Assembly: GCF_014705715.1 (NCBI RefSeq)
Contig: NZ_JACXLC010000001.1
Coordinates: forward strand, 2,603,860 to 2,667,859
DNA: 64,000 nt
Reading direction: 5' to 3'
From: Erythrobacter rubeus
GTDB lineage: Bacteria > Pseudomonadota > Alphaproteobacteria > Sphingomonadales > Sphingomonadaceae
The notes beneath the pieces are model-generated. The model did not search any database. It was not told the DNA's origin and saw nothing but the letters and a program-made list of their open reading frames with translations. The translations under genes and the position numbers were made by a program. The stretch's first letter is position 1, and each line of letters starts with the position of its first letter. Positions 42,722 through 50,872 of this stretch are shown in pieces.

Positions 42722-44593
42722 TTATGCAGCTCTGTCCCAGCGCCGAATGCGCGTGTCCCGCAGCGCCGCAATCGTCCGACCAACCGATTCGGCGAGTTCG
42801 TAAACGGCATGTCGATACATTAGAGAATGCGCCTTAACGTTCAGCGTGGCCAAAGGAAGGCTACCTTCGTCGGCATTTTTGTAGGCCTTCAATATTGCGG
42901 TACGATCATATGGCGCATCCAACGCAGGTGATTCCTCCAAAACTTGTAGAAAATACTTTGCGTCCCGTCCTGACCACAAATGTTCATCCGTACGAAAATA
43001 TCTAATCTGTGAGCTTGGCACTTTGTCTTGAATCTGATCGAAATAAGGCTGGGTAGCCCAGGACGGCATGTAATGGCTGACCATATCTTCGATCAGCTGA
43101 CAATTTACCTTCCGCTGAAACGTATCCATCCCGCCGCTTCTTATGTATTCTGGTATGAGGAAGGGAAGGATTTGCGAAGTCGCCGTCATGCCAGGCGTCT
43201 GTGCGCCCGCCATTCTTCCTACAAGATACCAATAGTCGAAAAACCTGTATCCTGAGATCCCGCTGTCCTGTGCATCGAGAAAACGCGACAGCACAATCTC
43301 ATCAATCGGTTGGTCGTATTCGTCGATTATGAAATGAAGCGCCGTCTTGCTCGTGATCGGATGGTCTGGAAGACGTGCATAAGCTGGTATCGTTCTAATT
43401 TCCTCTAGCCAAGTTTTGACATTCTTTACAAATACGCCACTCATTTGGTTCGGACGATAGTAGTAGGCTTTCCCCAATTCCCCGCCATTGCCTGCGAATG
43501 AAACATGCGCGGTGTCGAACATGTGAAAAGGGGTCTTTACATTGCACCTGCTGTAAAGGGCGGAGCTTAGGCCGACCCCTTCCTGAGCGTAAGCCCAAGC
43601 GGATGCCCGATCCTCGATCGGGACGTATGCGTTCTGTTTGCGCTCTAAACCGCGCCAGAGAGCAGTGCCATCCTGCCTGACCGCCAAATCTTCGTTTTCG
43701 AAACGATCGAAATTCGGGAGCTTTTCGATAAGTGATTTTGCAATAATGCGCTCTAGCTCAGGCGGATAGGCCGTTCGCGCGGTGCACTGCTCTGGAAAAT
43801 GATGAAAAGCAAAAGCAGCGGAGGCTCGCGAATCCCTTCCACCGCTAATCGCAACATCCATAGTCTCGTATCTACCCAGGCTCTTGACCTCGGCAGCTAG
43901 CATCTTCAGCCCTTCGAAAGGATCGGGAGCTTCGGTCCTAAACCAATCTAAGACCGACCTGTCATGCTTTATGTCATGACCATCGGCCGAGATGGCTAGT
44001 GTCGCACCAGGCTTATTGCGATGCAGGCCATCGAAGGGAGATAGCTCGTCGAACATATAGCCATTGCGATGCTCTGCGGCCCAACCAAGATCGCTCAATC
44101 TCGGTTTTTTCAATAGGATAAGGTGAGGCGCAATTAGGCGATTTGAAATGCAAAAACCGTTTATGTCGCTCGTGCGGTATGTGCGGGAATAGCCCGCCAC
44201 ATCCGTCGCAACGGTGACAATCGAGTTCTTTTTATCGAAATCTATCAGGAAGAAGGGGGGATGCATTTCCTGAAGGACACCGGGTTGCTTGATCGCGTCA
44301 GCCAATTCGAAGAGATCAAGCGGCGCCCCATTCAGGGCAGATGAGTATCCGTAGGGCGCACCGGAAATCGCCACCAACCGATGCTCGTCCTCCATCACAC
44401 GATTGAAATTTTCGTTTTCGAAGTCCTGCCACATGATGTGGCATCCAACACGAGTATGCTCGTTGTATTGGCGGACGACATTTACTTCATGGCCAAGCTC
44501 GATCCGATAATGATTTTCGATTGCTGAGAATCTTTTGGCGACATGTGCGCCGCCCACGAAGTTATCTAGCTTGAAAGCAGTAAATATGATCAC
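42722..44593 (-). CDS. Asparagine-synthase-like protein, probably acquired
   Basis: This 623-residue protein resembles asparagine synthetase B in layout: a beta-rich Ntn-like N-terminal half (about 75-170, with FFLIDFDKKNSIVTVATDVA and YSRTYRTSDI) and a PP-loop ATP domain with MDVAISGGRDSRASAAFAFH at 250-255 and AGNGGELGKAYYY. The N-terminal residue that performs glutamine hydrolysis in AsnB (Cys2) is absent, so it probably uses ammonia or another amine or makes a different amide. I chose the GTG at 44593 because GGAGA lies just before it. The region is much lower in GC than its neighbours. Relatives act in asparagine, antibiotic and surface-polysaccharide pathways. Confidence 0.72.
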   Translation of the reverse strand: MIIFTAFKLDNFVGGAHVAKRFSAIENHYRIELGHEVNVVRQYNEHTRVGCHIMWQDFENENFNRVMEDEHRLVAISGAPYGYSSALNGAPLDLFELADAIKQPGVLQEMHPPFFLIDFDKKNSIVTVATDVAGYSRTYRTSDINGFCISNRLIAPHLILLKKPRLSDLGWAAEHRNGYMFDELSPFDGLHRNKPGATLAISADGHDIKHDRSVLDWFRTEAPDPFEGLKMLAAEVKSLGRYETMDVAISGGRDSRASAAFAFHHFPEQCTARTAYPPELERIIAKSLIEKLPNFDRFENEDLAVRQDGTALWRGLERKQNAYVPIEDRASAWAYAQEGVGLSSALYSRCNVKTPFHMFDTAHVSFAGNGGELGKAYYYRPNQMSGVFVKNVKTWLEEIRTIPAYARLPDHPITSKTALHFIIDEYDQPIDEIVLSRFLDAQDSGISGYRFFDYWYLVGRMAGAQTPGMTATSQILPFLIPEYIRSGGMDTFQRKVNCQLIEDMVSHYMPSWATQPYFDQIQDKVPSSQIRYFRTDEHLWSGRDAKYFLQVLEESPALDAPYDRTAILKAYKNADEGSLPLATLNVKAHSLMYRHAVYELAESVGRTIAALRDTRIRRWDRAA

Positions 44594-44751
44594 GGAATTC
44601 TCCAGGAGAGCACCCACGGTGCCTAGGTTGCGACGCTTTACGCTGCAACTCCGCTGATCCTGTTTTGAGCAACTTTAATACTCTTGCTTTCCAGAAATCC
44701 GCAACACCAGGCCTGCAACCAAACTATATTGCTGGTCCTGAAGTAGAGGCT

Positions 44752-45282
44752 TTACGCCGTCTCCACGTCCTCGATGAACTCGGGATAGAAGCTGGGCTGC
44801 GCATCCGACCAGGCGGGTGCGGTCGCGGCGGCTTCGCTCAGGCTTTGGAGCAGCATCTTGCGGCGTTCGGGACGGATTTGCGGCAAAGCCGCGGCGGCGC
44901 AGAATACTGCCGGCAGATACGGACGCGCTTCGGGGCCGAGCAGACGCTCGTACAGAAACCGGAACGCTGAGAACGACGCGAGCCGCTCCTGCTCGAGATC
45001 GAAAGTCACAGTGCGAAGAAGTTTGCCGAGAAACTGCTCGATCTCGCCCATGGTCCCGCCCTTGGGCACGAGGTCGCGCAAAGCTTTGAGATCCTGATAG
45101 GCAACATACTGGCGGCGGATCGCAGTGTTTTCCTGCTCCGTCCGACCCCAAAGGCGAAACGCATCACAGCGCGCCAGCCCAATGTCGAGGCTGCACTTTA
45201 TATAGCGCTGCTCGCACGCGGCGAAGCTTGCAAATTCGCGCATTTCGCCAATGGCCAAACTGGTGGTGCTGGCAAGTGTCAC
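44752..45282 (-). CDS. Hypothetical protein
   Basis: This 176-residue soluble protein has no recognised family. It is helical in tone (TSLAIGEMREFASFAACEQR, YVAYQDLKALRDLVPK, EQFLGKLLRTVTFDLEQERL) with three cysteines in the first 40 residues. GGGGAGA five bases before the GTG start gives a good ribosome site. The GC content is normal for the genome, unlike the adjacent asparagine-synthase-like gene, so it probably is not part of that island. Confidence 0.68.
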   Translation of the reverse strand: MTLASTTSLAIGEMREFASFAACEQRYIKCSLDIGLARCDAFRLWGRTEQENTAIRRQYVAYQDLKALRDLVPKGGTMGEIEQFLGKLLRTVTFDLEQERLASFSAFRFLYERLLGPEARPYLPAVFCAAAALPQIRPERRKMLLQSLSEAAATAPAWSDAQPSFYPEFIEDVETA

Positions 45283-45344
45283 GGTCGTCTCCCCTGTTGC
45301 GAGGAGTGTTTTCGCCGAGCATGGTTAATTTTGCGTTAGGGCAG

Positions 45345-45647
45345 TTAGCCGGAAATGACATCGGCCCAATCGGGGTGCCGATCGGCCTGCGCATTGAAGA
45401 AGGGGCAGAGCGGGACGATCTTGAATCCCTTCTCACGCGCATCGGCGACGACACGCTCGGCCAGTATTTTGCCGTACCCTCTTCCGCGAAAGGCATCGGG
45501 TACACCGGTGTGATCGACGATAATCAAAGTGTCCGATGCGCGCGAAAAGGTCAGCTCCGCCTCCTCGCTCTCCCCGTCCGGACGGATCACATAACGCCCT
45601 TTCGATCCGTGATCTTCGAGGGTGATTTGCGGCTGAGCATCGTTCAT
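45345..45647 (-). CDS. Small GNAT-like N-acetyltransferase (YidJ/NATD1 type)
   Basis: This 100-residue protein is the short GNAT form with VDHTGVPDAFRGRGYGKILA as the acetyl-CoA loop and IVPLCPFFNAQADRHPDWAD at the C-terminus, as in the NATD1/YjdJ group. The substrate is unknown. Its ATG shares one base with the stop of thiSG (TGATG), so it is expressed with thiamine synthesis. Confidence 0.87.
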   Translation of the reverse strand: MNDAQPQITLEDHGSKGRYVIRPDGESEEAELTFSRASDTLIIVDHTGVPDAFRGRGYGKILAERVVADAREKGFKIVPLCPFFNAQADRHPDWADVISG

Positions 45648-46642
45648 CAGATCAGTCCCGCGAGTGGGGAGCTGGGATCGGCGTATTTGCGGCGGCCCAT
45701 CCGCCCGGCGAGATAGGCTTCGCGTCCGCCTTCGACCGCAAGCTTCATCGCGCGGGCCATGCGGATCGGATCTTTCGCCTCGGCGATGGCGGTGTTCATC
45801 AGAATGCCGTCGCAGCCGAGCTCCATGCCGACCGCCGCATCCGAGGCCGTCCCCACGCCTGCATCGACGAGTACCGGGACGTTCGCGCCCTCGACGATCA
45901 GGCGAATCGTGACCTGATTCTGGATGCCGAGGCCCGACCCGATTGGCGCGCCCAGCGGCATGATTGCGACCGCGCCTGCATCTTCCAATTGCTTGGCTGC
46001 GATTGGATCATCGACGCAGTACACCATCGGCAGGAAGCCTTCCTTGGCGAGTGTTTCCGTTGCTGCCAGCGTTTCGCGCATGTCGGGGTAGAGCGTGCGC
46101 GCTTCGCCGAGCACTTCGAGCTTGACCAGGTCCCAACCACCCGCCTCGCGCGCCAGCCGCAAGGTGCGCACGGCGTCGTCACCGGTGAAGCACCCTGCAG
46201 TGTTCGGCAGATAGGTCACTTTCTTGGGGTCGATATAGTCGGTCAGCATCGGCGCGTTCGGATCGCTCACATTCACGCGCCGCACGGCGACTGTGACGAT
46301 CTCGGCGCCGCTTGCCTCGAGCGCGGCAGCATTCTGTTCGAAATCCTTGTACTTGCCGGTGCCGACGATCAGCCGGGATGTGAAGGTTCGCCCCGCGACG
46401 CTCCAAGTGTCGGCGCTACCCTCGTCGGCATGATCGCCGCCGCCCACGAAATGCACGATTTCCAGCGTGTCGCCTGACGACAAGGGCGCATCCTCGAGCG
46501 TCGAACGCGGCACGATATCGCCATTTCGCTCGACCGCGACCTTTTCGGGGGTCAGTTCCAGTTCACGGACCAGGTCCGCGATTGTCGCGGCCGCCGTCTG
46601 CCGCGGCTCACCGTTCAGCGTGATGCTTTTCGTATCGCTCAT
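45647..46642 (-). CDS. thiG: ThiS-ThiG fusion (sulfur carrier / thiazole synthase)
   Basis: This 331-residue protein joins a ThiS-like ubiquitin fold (residues 4-68, with [20 protein letters not shown] and [20 protein letters not shown]) to a full thiazole synthase ThiG (about 78-331: [54 protein letters not shown] with the catalytic Lys, and [20 protein letters not shown]). ThiS normally ends in a free Gly-Gly that carries the thiocarboxylate. Here the VGGG at 66-69 is internal, so the ThiS part either is cleaved or no longer carries sulfur. No other thi gene lies in this window. Confidence 0.9.
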   Translation of the reverse strand: MSDTKSITLNGEPRQTAAATIADLVRELELTPEKVAVERNGDIVPRSTLEDAPLSSGDTLEIVHFVGGGDHADEGSADTWSVAGRTFTSRLIVGTGKYKDFEQNAAALEASGAEIVTVAVRRVNVSDPNAPMLTDYIDPKKVTYLPNTAGCFTGDDAVRTLRLAREAGGWDLVKLEVLGEARTLYPDMRETLAATETLAKEGFLPMVYCVDDPIAAKQLEDAGAVAIMPLGAPIGSGLGIQNQVTIRLIVEGANVPVLVDAGVGTASDAAVGMELGCDGILMNTAIAEAKDPIRMARAMKLAVEGGREAYLAGRMGRRKYADPSSPLAGLI

Positions 46643-46704
46643 GGGAGGTGAAATAAGCCCCAGCGCAGCAAGCGCAACCGAGAGTTTATGAGGTCAGCCG
46701 CGGA

Positions 46705-47085
46705 TCAGCCTTTGCGGGCAAACGGGCGCAGGTTGAGAAGATGGCCGGCTGATACCAGCAATACGCCAATCAGGGTGAGAACCGCTTCGCCTGCACCATG
46801 CGGCATGGCAAGCGCGCCGCCCATGAACGTAAGCCCTGTCATGGCGGTTACAAAAGGAGCAGCGCGGCGATGCTTGAGTGCACCCCAGCCAATAGCAACC
46901 GCTGCAATAATCAGCGCGAGCGCAAGGCCGATCCGGTGAATTTCAGGCGCCAGCAGAAAATGTCCGCCAAGTCCCAAGGCCGACACGACCACGATCGTCG
47001 CAACGCAGTGCAGCGCGCAGAGCCCTGCCACGGCAATGCCTGCGCGGTCGAGCCGCTGGCGAATCGAGAGAAAGGTGTCAGTCAT
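46705..47085 (-). CDS. MerC domain membrane protein
   Basis: This 126-residue protein has four transmembrane segments and the MerC feature GLCALHCVATIVVV, whose paired cysteines bind mercury or other soft metals in MerC transporters. No mer operon is nearby. Proteins of this type in sphingomonads often occur with zinc- or Fur-family control, and a palindrome of that kind lies directly upstream. A role in metal uptake or homeostasis is more likely than mercury resistance, but that is an inference. Confidence 0.83.
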   Translation of the reverse strand: MTDTFLSIRQRLDRAGIAVAGLCALHCVATIVVVSALGLGGHFLLAPEIHRIGLALALIIAAVAIGWGALKHRRAAPFVTAMTGLTFMGGALAMPHGAGEAVLTLIGVLLVSAGHLLNLRPFARKG

Positions 47086-47102
47086 CTGCTGGATGTGCAG
47101 AT

Positions 47103-47119
47103 ATGTAACATTATCACAT
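47103..47119. promoter_or_regulatory. Fur/Zur-like palindrome
   Basis: ATGTAACATTATCACAT is an imperfect palindrome (6 of 8 mirrored pairs) with an AT-rich core, 18 bases before the MerC start codon. It resembles the ATGTTATAAT-type sites used by Zur in alphaproteobacteria. The match is partial. Confidence 0.45.
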
Positions 47120-47237
47120 TTCGCAAGCCCTGAGGCTTAGGATTATCGATTCAGAGGCATTCTTGCGCCCTTTGCAAAGTGCTTTGCGGCAAACAGACTT
47201 GCGTATTCACCCCTCGCGGCACATTTACGCGGCCATC

Positions 47238-48317
47238 ATGGCCACCAGCGCTCTTTCTGCAGATCTACATGGATCCGACGGCAATATCCGCAGTCGCCCC
47301 TTGGCTATCGCAAGATGGCTCGAGATCGTGGCGGCCTTTGTCGTGGTCATTGTCCTCGTCGGCGGGATCACACGGCTGACCGAAAGCGGACTGTCGATCA
47401 CTGAATGGAACGTGGCCACCGGCATCCTTCCGCCCTTGAACGAAGCGGCATGGCAGGAAGAATTCGCCAAATACCGCGCGACGCCTGAATACCGGCTCGA
47501 GGCAAGCGTCGGCGGAATGACACTCGCCGATTTCAAGTTTATTTTCTTCTGGGAATGGTTCCACCGGTTGCTAGCCCGGCTGGTGGGCGTGGTCTATGCG
47601 CTACCGCTCCTGTGGTTCTGGATGAAGGGCGCGATACCAGCTGGCTACAAGCCGCGCCTGATCGGACTGTTGGCCCTCGGCGGACTTCAGGGGCTGTTCG
47701 GCTGGCTCATGGTCCAGTCCGGTCTCGTCGGCGATATGACCGACGTCAGCCACTTTCGCCTCTCTCTGCACTTGCTGACAGCGCTGCTGCTGCTCGGCGG
47801 GCTCGTCTGGACGGCGAGGGATATGCGCAGGCTCGCGCGGGAGCCAGCCGCCGCACCTGCCCCACTGACAGCGGCATCGGCGCTCGTTGCGGTAGTGCTG
47901 TTTGTACAATTGCTGCTCGGCGCCTGGGTGGCTGGCCTCAATGCAGGGCACGCCGCCTATGACTGGCCGCTGATGAATGGCAGGCTGATTCCCGAAATCG
48001 ACTGGTCGAGCGGATTTGTCTGGACGCTTACCCACGATCCGTTCCTGCTGCATTTCCTGCACCGCTGGTGGGCGTGGATTGCGGTGATTGCGCTCGTCTG
48101 GCTTGCGCGCCGCGTGCGAAAGACCGACCGGTTGGCGTCCATCCTGGTGCACAGCGCCTTCGGGCTGATGATCCTGCTCGGCATCGCGACTGTGCTGTCC
48201 GGCGTCTCGCTCTGGCTTGCGGCCATGCACCAGCTGACCGGAGCGCTGCTTGTCGCATCGACCGCATGGGCTATGCACAGCGACGGCGTGAACCGTCAGT
48301 CCCGGCGCGCGCAATGA
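47238..48317 (+). CDS. ctaA: Heme A synthase (COX15/CtaA)
   Basis: This 359-residue integral membrane enzyme oxidises the C8 methyl group of heme O to a formyl group to make heme A for aa3-type oxidases. Conserved elements are VGGITRLTESGLSITEWNVA, a helix with EWFHRLLARLVGVVYALPLL (heme-ligand His), FRLSLHLLTALLLLGGL, LGAWVAGLNAGHAAYDWPLM and FLHRWWAWIAVI, with AMHQLTGALLVAS near the end. The ATG at 47238 is preferred to a TTG at 47163. The stop overlaps the start of cutA. Presence of this gene implies heme-A oxidase respiration. Confidence 0.95.
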   Translation: MATSALSADLHGSDGNIRSRPLAIARWLEIVAAFVVVIVLVGGITRLTESGLSITEWNVATGILPPLNEAAWQEEFAKYRATPEYRLEASVGGMTLADFKFIFFWEWFHRLLARLVGVVYALPLLWFWMKGAIPAGYKPRLIGLLALGGLQGLFGWLMVQSGLVGDMTDVSHFRLSLHLLTALLLLGGLVWTARDMRRLAREPAAAPAPLTAASALVAVVLFVQLLLGAWVAGLNAGHAAYDWPLMNGRLIPEIDWSSGFVWTLTHDPFLLHFLHRWWAWIAVIALVWLARRVRKTDRLASILVHSAFGLMILLGIATVLSGVSLWLAAMHQLTGALLVASTAWAMHSDGVNRQSRRAQ

Positions 48318-48649
48318 GGAATACGGGCGCCGCCCTGGTCTGGTGCCCGTTCCCCGATCGTGAAACGGCGCGTGCGACTGCCGCGCGGCTTCTCGACGAA
48401 TCCCTGATCGCCTGCGCCAACATTGTCGGTGAAATCGAATCGATCTTCGAGTGGGAAGGCGAGCGCTCAAGTGGCACAGAAATCGCAGTCCTCCTCAAAA
48501 CGACCAGCGAGAGGCTGGAAGAGGTCGTTAGCCGCTTGGGCGAACTCCACCCCTATGATACCCCGGCGATCGTGGGTTGGTGCTGTGATCAGGCCTATCC
48601 GGCAACGCTGGATTGGCTGATGCTTCAGACGAGACCCACACTACAATAG
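48314..48649 (+). CDS. cutA: Divalent cation tolerance protein CutA
   Basis: This 111-residue trimeric CutA1 family protein shows VWCPFPDRETARATAARLLD, LIACANIVGEIESIFEWEGE, EIAVLLKTTSERLEEVVSRL and ELHPYDTPAIVGWCC, all typical. The cysteine cluster in GWCCDQAYP is unusual for the family, where this position reads as a short hydrophobic strand. The function in bacteria is debated (metal tolerance, signalling). It overlaps ctaA by four bases (ATGA). Confidence 0.94.
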   Translation: MRNTGAALVWCPFPDRETARATAARLLDESLIACANIVGEIESIFEWEGERSSGTEIAVLLKTTSERLEEVVSRLGELHPYDTPAIVGWCCDQAYPATLDWLMLQTRPTLQ

Positions 48650-48690
48650 AAAGCCGTCATAACAGACGGCTAACAGGGTCGGAGAATTAG

Positions 48691-49422
48691 ATGACGAGAG
48701 CAACTCGTCGCGGGGCCATTTCCGGGTGGGCCTGCCTGGGCATTGGCGCGGGGGCCGCCATGATGCCAGCACCAGCGTCAGCGACAAAACCGATAATAGC
48801 GCCCACTGGGCCAATGCGGCTGAAGCGGCGGATTACGCGGTCACTCCATGATGGCAGCGCGCTTGTTATCAGGCGCGAATGGCAAGTGCGTTTCGCAAGC
48901 CAAGGGAAGGGATTGTCCATTGCTGGTCGCCAGCTTTCCGCGAATGTCGAAGCGCCCGCCGCGCTCGCTTCGCTTGCGCGAATTGAGGAGAACCGCTCCA
49001 CAGATGCGATGTGGCCCATCCTTCTGTCTGAAAACGGTCTGATTGCCGCCGCCGGCACCTATACGCAGGAAGATGATTTGGAGGCCGCAGCCAGGCAGGC
49101 AAACTCGATCATCGCCAAGCGCAAGGAAAGCGCGGATGCGAAAGCGGTGCACAGGATGAACATCGCGCAGCTCCAGAAAGCCGGCGGGGCCTTGCTGGAT
49201 ACGCTCCCACCCGACCTGTTTTTCCCCGCCGGGGACGAGCCGCGCGAGATGTTGCGCACGGTCGAAATGGCCGGTGGTCAGTCGGGCCGCTTCCTGGTTC
49301 GGTACACCGCGAAGCGCGCGCCAGACAAGGCATGGCTCAGCAGTGCTCGCCGCACCATCATCACGGCGATTGGCGATGATGAACGCGAGTCCTCGGAAAG
49401 CTGGTCGATGTCCGCTTTCTAG
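48691..49422 (+). CDS. Hypothetical exported protein
   Basis: This 243-residue protein begins MTRATRRGAISGWACLGIGA, an Arg-rich start followed by a hydrophobic stretch ending PASATKP, a plausible signal peptide with a twin-arginine-like pair. The mature part (MRLKRRITRSLHDGSALVIR, AQLQKAGGALLDTLPPDLFF, MLRTVEMAGGQSGRFLVRYT) has no recognised family. It lies 41 bases after cutA. No terminator follows on the plus strand, although a strong minus-strand one sits 50 bases further on. Confidence 0.68.
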   Translation: MTRATRRGAISGWACLGIGAGAAMMPAPASATKPIIAPTGPMRLKRRITRSLHDGSALVIRREWQVRFASQGKGLSIAGRQLSANVEAPAALASLARIEENRSTDAMWPILLSENGLIAAAGTYTQEDDLEAAARQANSIIAKRKESADAKAVHRMNIAQLQKAGGALLDTLPPDLFFPAGDEPREMLRTVEMAGGQSGRFLVRYTAKRAPDKAWLSSARRTIITAIGDDERESSESWSMSAF

Positions 49423-49458
49423 CGCGGAATAGATGCAAGCGAATTAGCTTTGTCTGCA

Positions 49459-49503
49459 CAAAAGAAAGGCCCGGTGTCTGAGGGTCGAGTTCAGACACCG
49501 GGC
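49459..49503 (-). terminator. Terminator of the sigma-region-2-like gene
   Basis: GCCCGGTGTCTG and CAGACACCGGGC form a perfect 12-bp stem (49469-49480 with 49492-49503) around an 11-base loop. On the minus strand it is followed by CTTTCTTTTG, a good T-rich tract. It lies 52 bases after the end of the minus-strand gene at 49555. Confidence 0.8.
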
Positions 49504-49554
49504 GAGATGCGCGCGCCCTTGGGGGGGTCAGGGACTGGGCGCGTCGCTATGCGA

Positions 49555-49980
49555 CTATTGGAGCGAACTCTGGAGTGGATGTTCAGCCCGATAGTCGGCA
49601 ATCGCTAAGAGCCACCCCAGAACGGACTTCGTAATGTCCCAGGTGCGGCGCTTTTCGTTTACGGAGACAAGGGTCTCTTCGACCAGCCGCAGCGCGACCT
49701 CATCCGTGTTTCGTTGTGAGAAATAGATTTCGAGACAAATCTCGAATTCCTGAAGCAGCTGCGCGAAAGCGCGCTTGTCGCCGATCAGTGAGCGGTTCAT
49801 CAACGACCGCCAAGCGGGTGGATCCTCGTATCCGACATAAGCCTCGGCGGTCGCGGGTCGGCGAGCAACATCGGGAAGCTTAAAGCGCGGATGCTTTACA
49901 GTGCCTTGAAATGGGAAGCCACTTGGGCGTCCGGCCGGTCCTGAGCTCCCTGCCATTATAGTATTCTGGTAAAGGCTCAT
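49555..49980 (-). CDS. Sigma-factor region-2-like protein without region 4
   Basis: This 141-residue protein has an unassigned N-terminus (1-58) and a C-terminal half that resembles region 2 of ECF sigma factors: MNRSLIGDKRAFAQLLQEFE, then RLVEETLVSVNEKRRTWDIT and VLGWLLAIADYRAEHP. The usual region 2 pattern (RaaFxxLL, VQETLLxVHxKRxTWDP, PWLxAIARxRA) is followed with a few changes, but the protein stops where the linker to region 4 should begin. GGAGGGCGG before the ATG at 49980 supports this start. It is divergent from a degenerate histidine-kinase-like gene. It may act as a decoy, an anti-sigma partner or a relic. Confidence 0.66.
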   Translation of the reverse strand: MSLYQNTIMAGSSGPAGRPSGFPFQGTVKHPRFKLPDVARRPATAEAYVGYEDPPAWRSLMNRSLIGDKRAFAQLLQEFEICLEIYFSQRNTDEVALRLVEETLVSVNEKRRTWDITKSVLGWLLAIADYRAEHPLQSSLQ

Positions 49981-50082
49981 ACCGCCCTCCGCTTCTCTGA
50001 CGACCCACCTCGGTTCGTGATTTGCAAAGTGCTGTGTTTGGCCGCGACGGTATTTCACGATCACCGCGGGATTGTTCAAATT

Positions 50083-50097
50083 CCGGATGGCATCCGG
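50083..50097. promoter_or_regulatory. Perfect palindrome in a divergent regulatory spacer
   Basis: CCGGAT-GGC-ATCCGG is a perfect 6-3-6 inverted repeat in the 277-base gap between the sigma-like gene and the kinase-like gene. It is a possible operator for the receiver-AraC regulator encoded just downstream, but no direct evidence links them. Confidence 0.4.
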
Positions 50098-50257
50098 TAT
50101 TTGCTGCGTTTTCGCTGAAAGTGACTGGTGCAGCCAGCGAATCACGAAAACCGCGCCGCGATTTCGAAAGCACGTTGCCGATAGTGCGCCGAAGGTTTCA
50201 TCAGCAGAGCCTCCGGCCAATCCGGATTGGCTAATCGTCTGAAAGGTCGCTCGTTTC

Positions 50258-50863
50258 ATGCCGGAGAAAGCCGAGATGGCGCAGCGACTTATACGCGATG
50301 ACGTGCAGTTCATTTCCAGTCTGCTGAATATCGAGCGTCGCAACCTCGTTCCCGATTGCTATGCTGATTGTGCGAAAGCGCTGCGCGCGCTCAGCCTCAG
50401 GATCGAGATGCTGTCTTTCGTCGACAACTTCATCTTTGCGCAGGATGGCAATGCGGATTTGCCGGCCGATGAATTCCTCGCCGCCTTGATTGAGCTTGTC
50501 ACCGACCGTTTCAAATTTACCTTGAAAGGCCTTTTGGTCGAAGTCGGCGGCCACCTCTCACACCGCAAGGGCCGCGGCATTGCCCTCATTCTCAACGAAG
50601 TTCTGATCGGCTGGATGCGCGGCCGCTCGTCCGATGACGCTAGCGAAGCGATCTTCGAATTCGCGCGCGCGCAGGGCGAGATCATGCTCAAGATCGAGCT
50701 ATCGCCTTTGATAGACGAAGAGAGTGAAGTAAGTAGCCTAGTGTTGACCGAGTTGCTGCGCGAGCATGCCGGGCACATGGAGCCTGATAGTCTCGTGGGC
50801 GAGAACGGATGGAGAATTGCGCTGCCTGACCCGCATCATCTCAAGTTTTCACGCGCCCCTTAG
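50258..50863 (+). CDS. Degenerate HisKA_2-type histidine-kinase-like protein
   Basis: This 201-residue protein keeps the outline of a HisKA_2/HWE kinase core without a sensor. RLIRDDVQFISSLLNIERRN aligns with the dimerisation helix (HRVKNNLQVISSLLNLQ), but the phospho-acceptor His and its neighbours are replaced. IALILNEVLIGWMRG aligns with the ATP-binding N-box (LGLILNELVTNAxKH), with the second Asn gone. It is therefore likely an inactive kinase or a phosphotransfer/adaptor protein. The receiver-AraC gene starts nine bases after its stop, so the two are surely one operon. Confidence 0.7.
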   Translation: MPEKAEMAQRLIRDDVQFISSLLNIERRNLVPDCYADCAKALRALSLRIEMLSFVDNFIFAQDGNADLPADEFLAALIELVTDRFKFTLKGLLVEVGGHLSHRKGRGIALILNEVLIGWMRGRSSDDASEAIFEFARAQGEIMLKIELSPLIDEESEVSSLVLTELLREHAGHMEPDSLVGENGWRIALPDPHHLKFSRAP

Positions 50864-50872
50864 GGACAAGGC

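Noticed and set aside
44594..44751. A lasso-peptide precursor or other small peptide gene next to the asparagine-synthase-like gene
   Set aside because: No short frame with a ribosome site and a Gly...Asp/Glu core was found, and no protease or transporter gene of such clusters is nearby. A very small precursor could still be missed.
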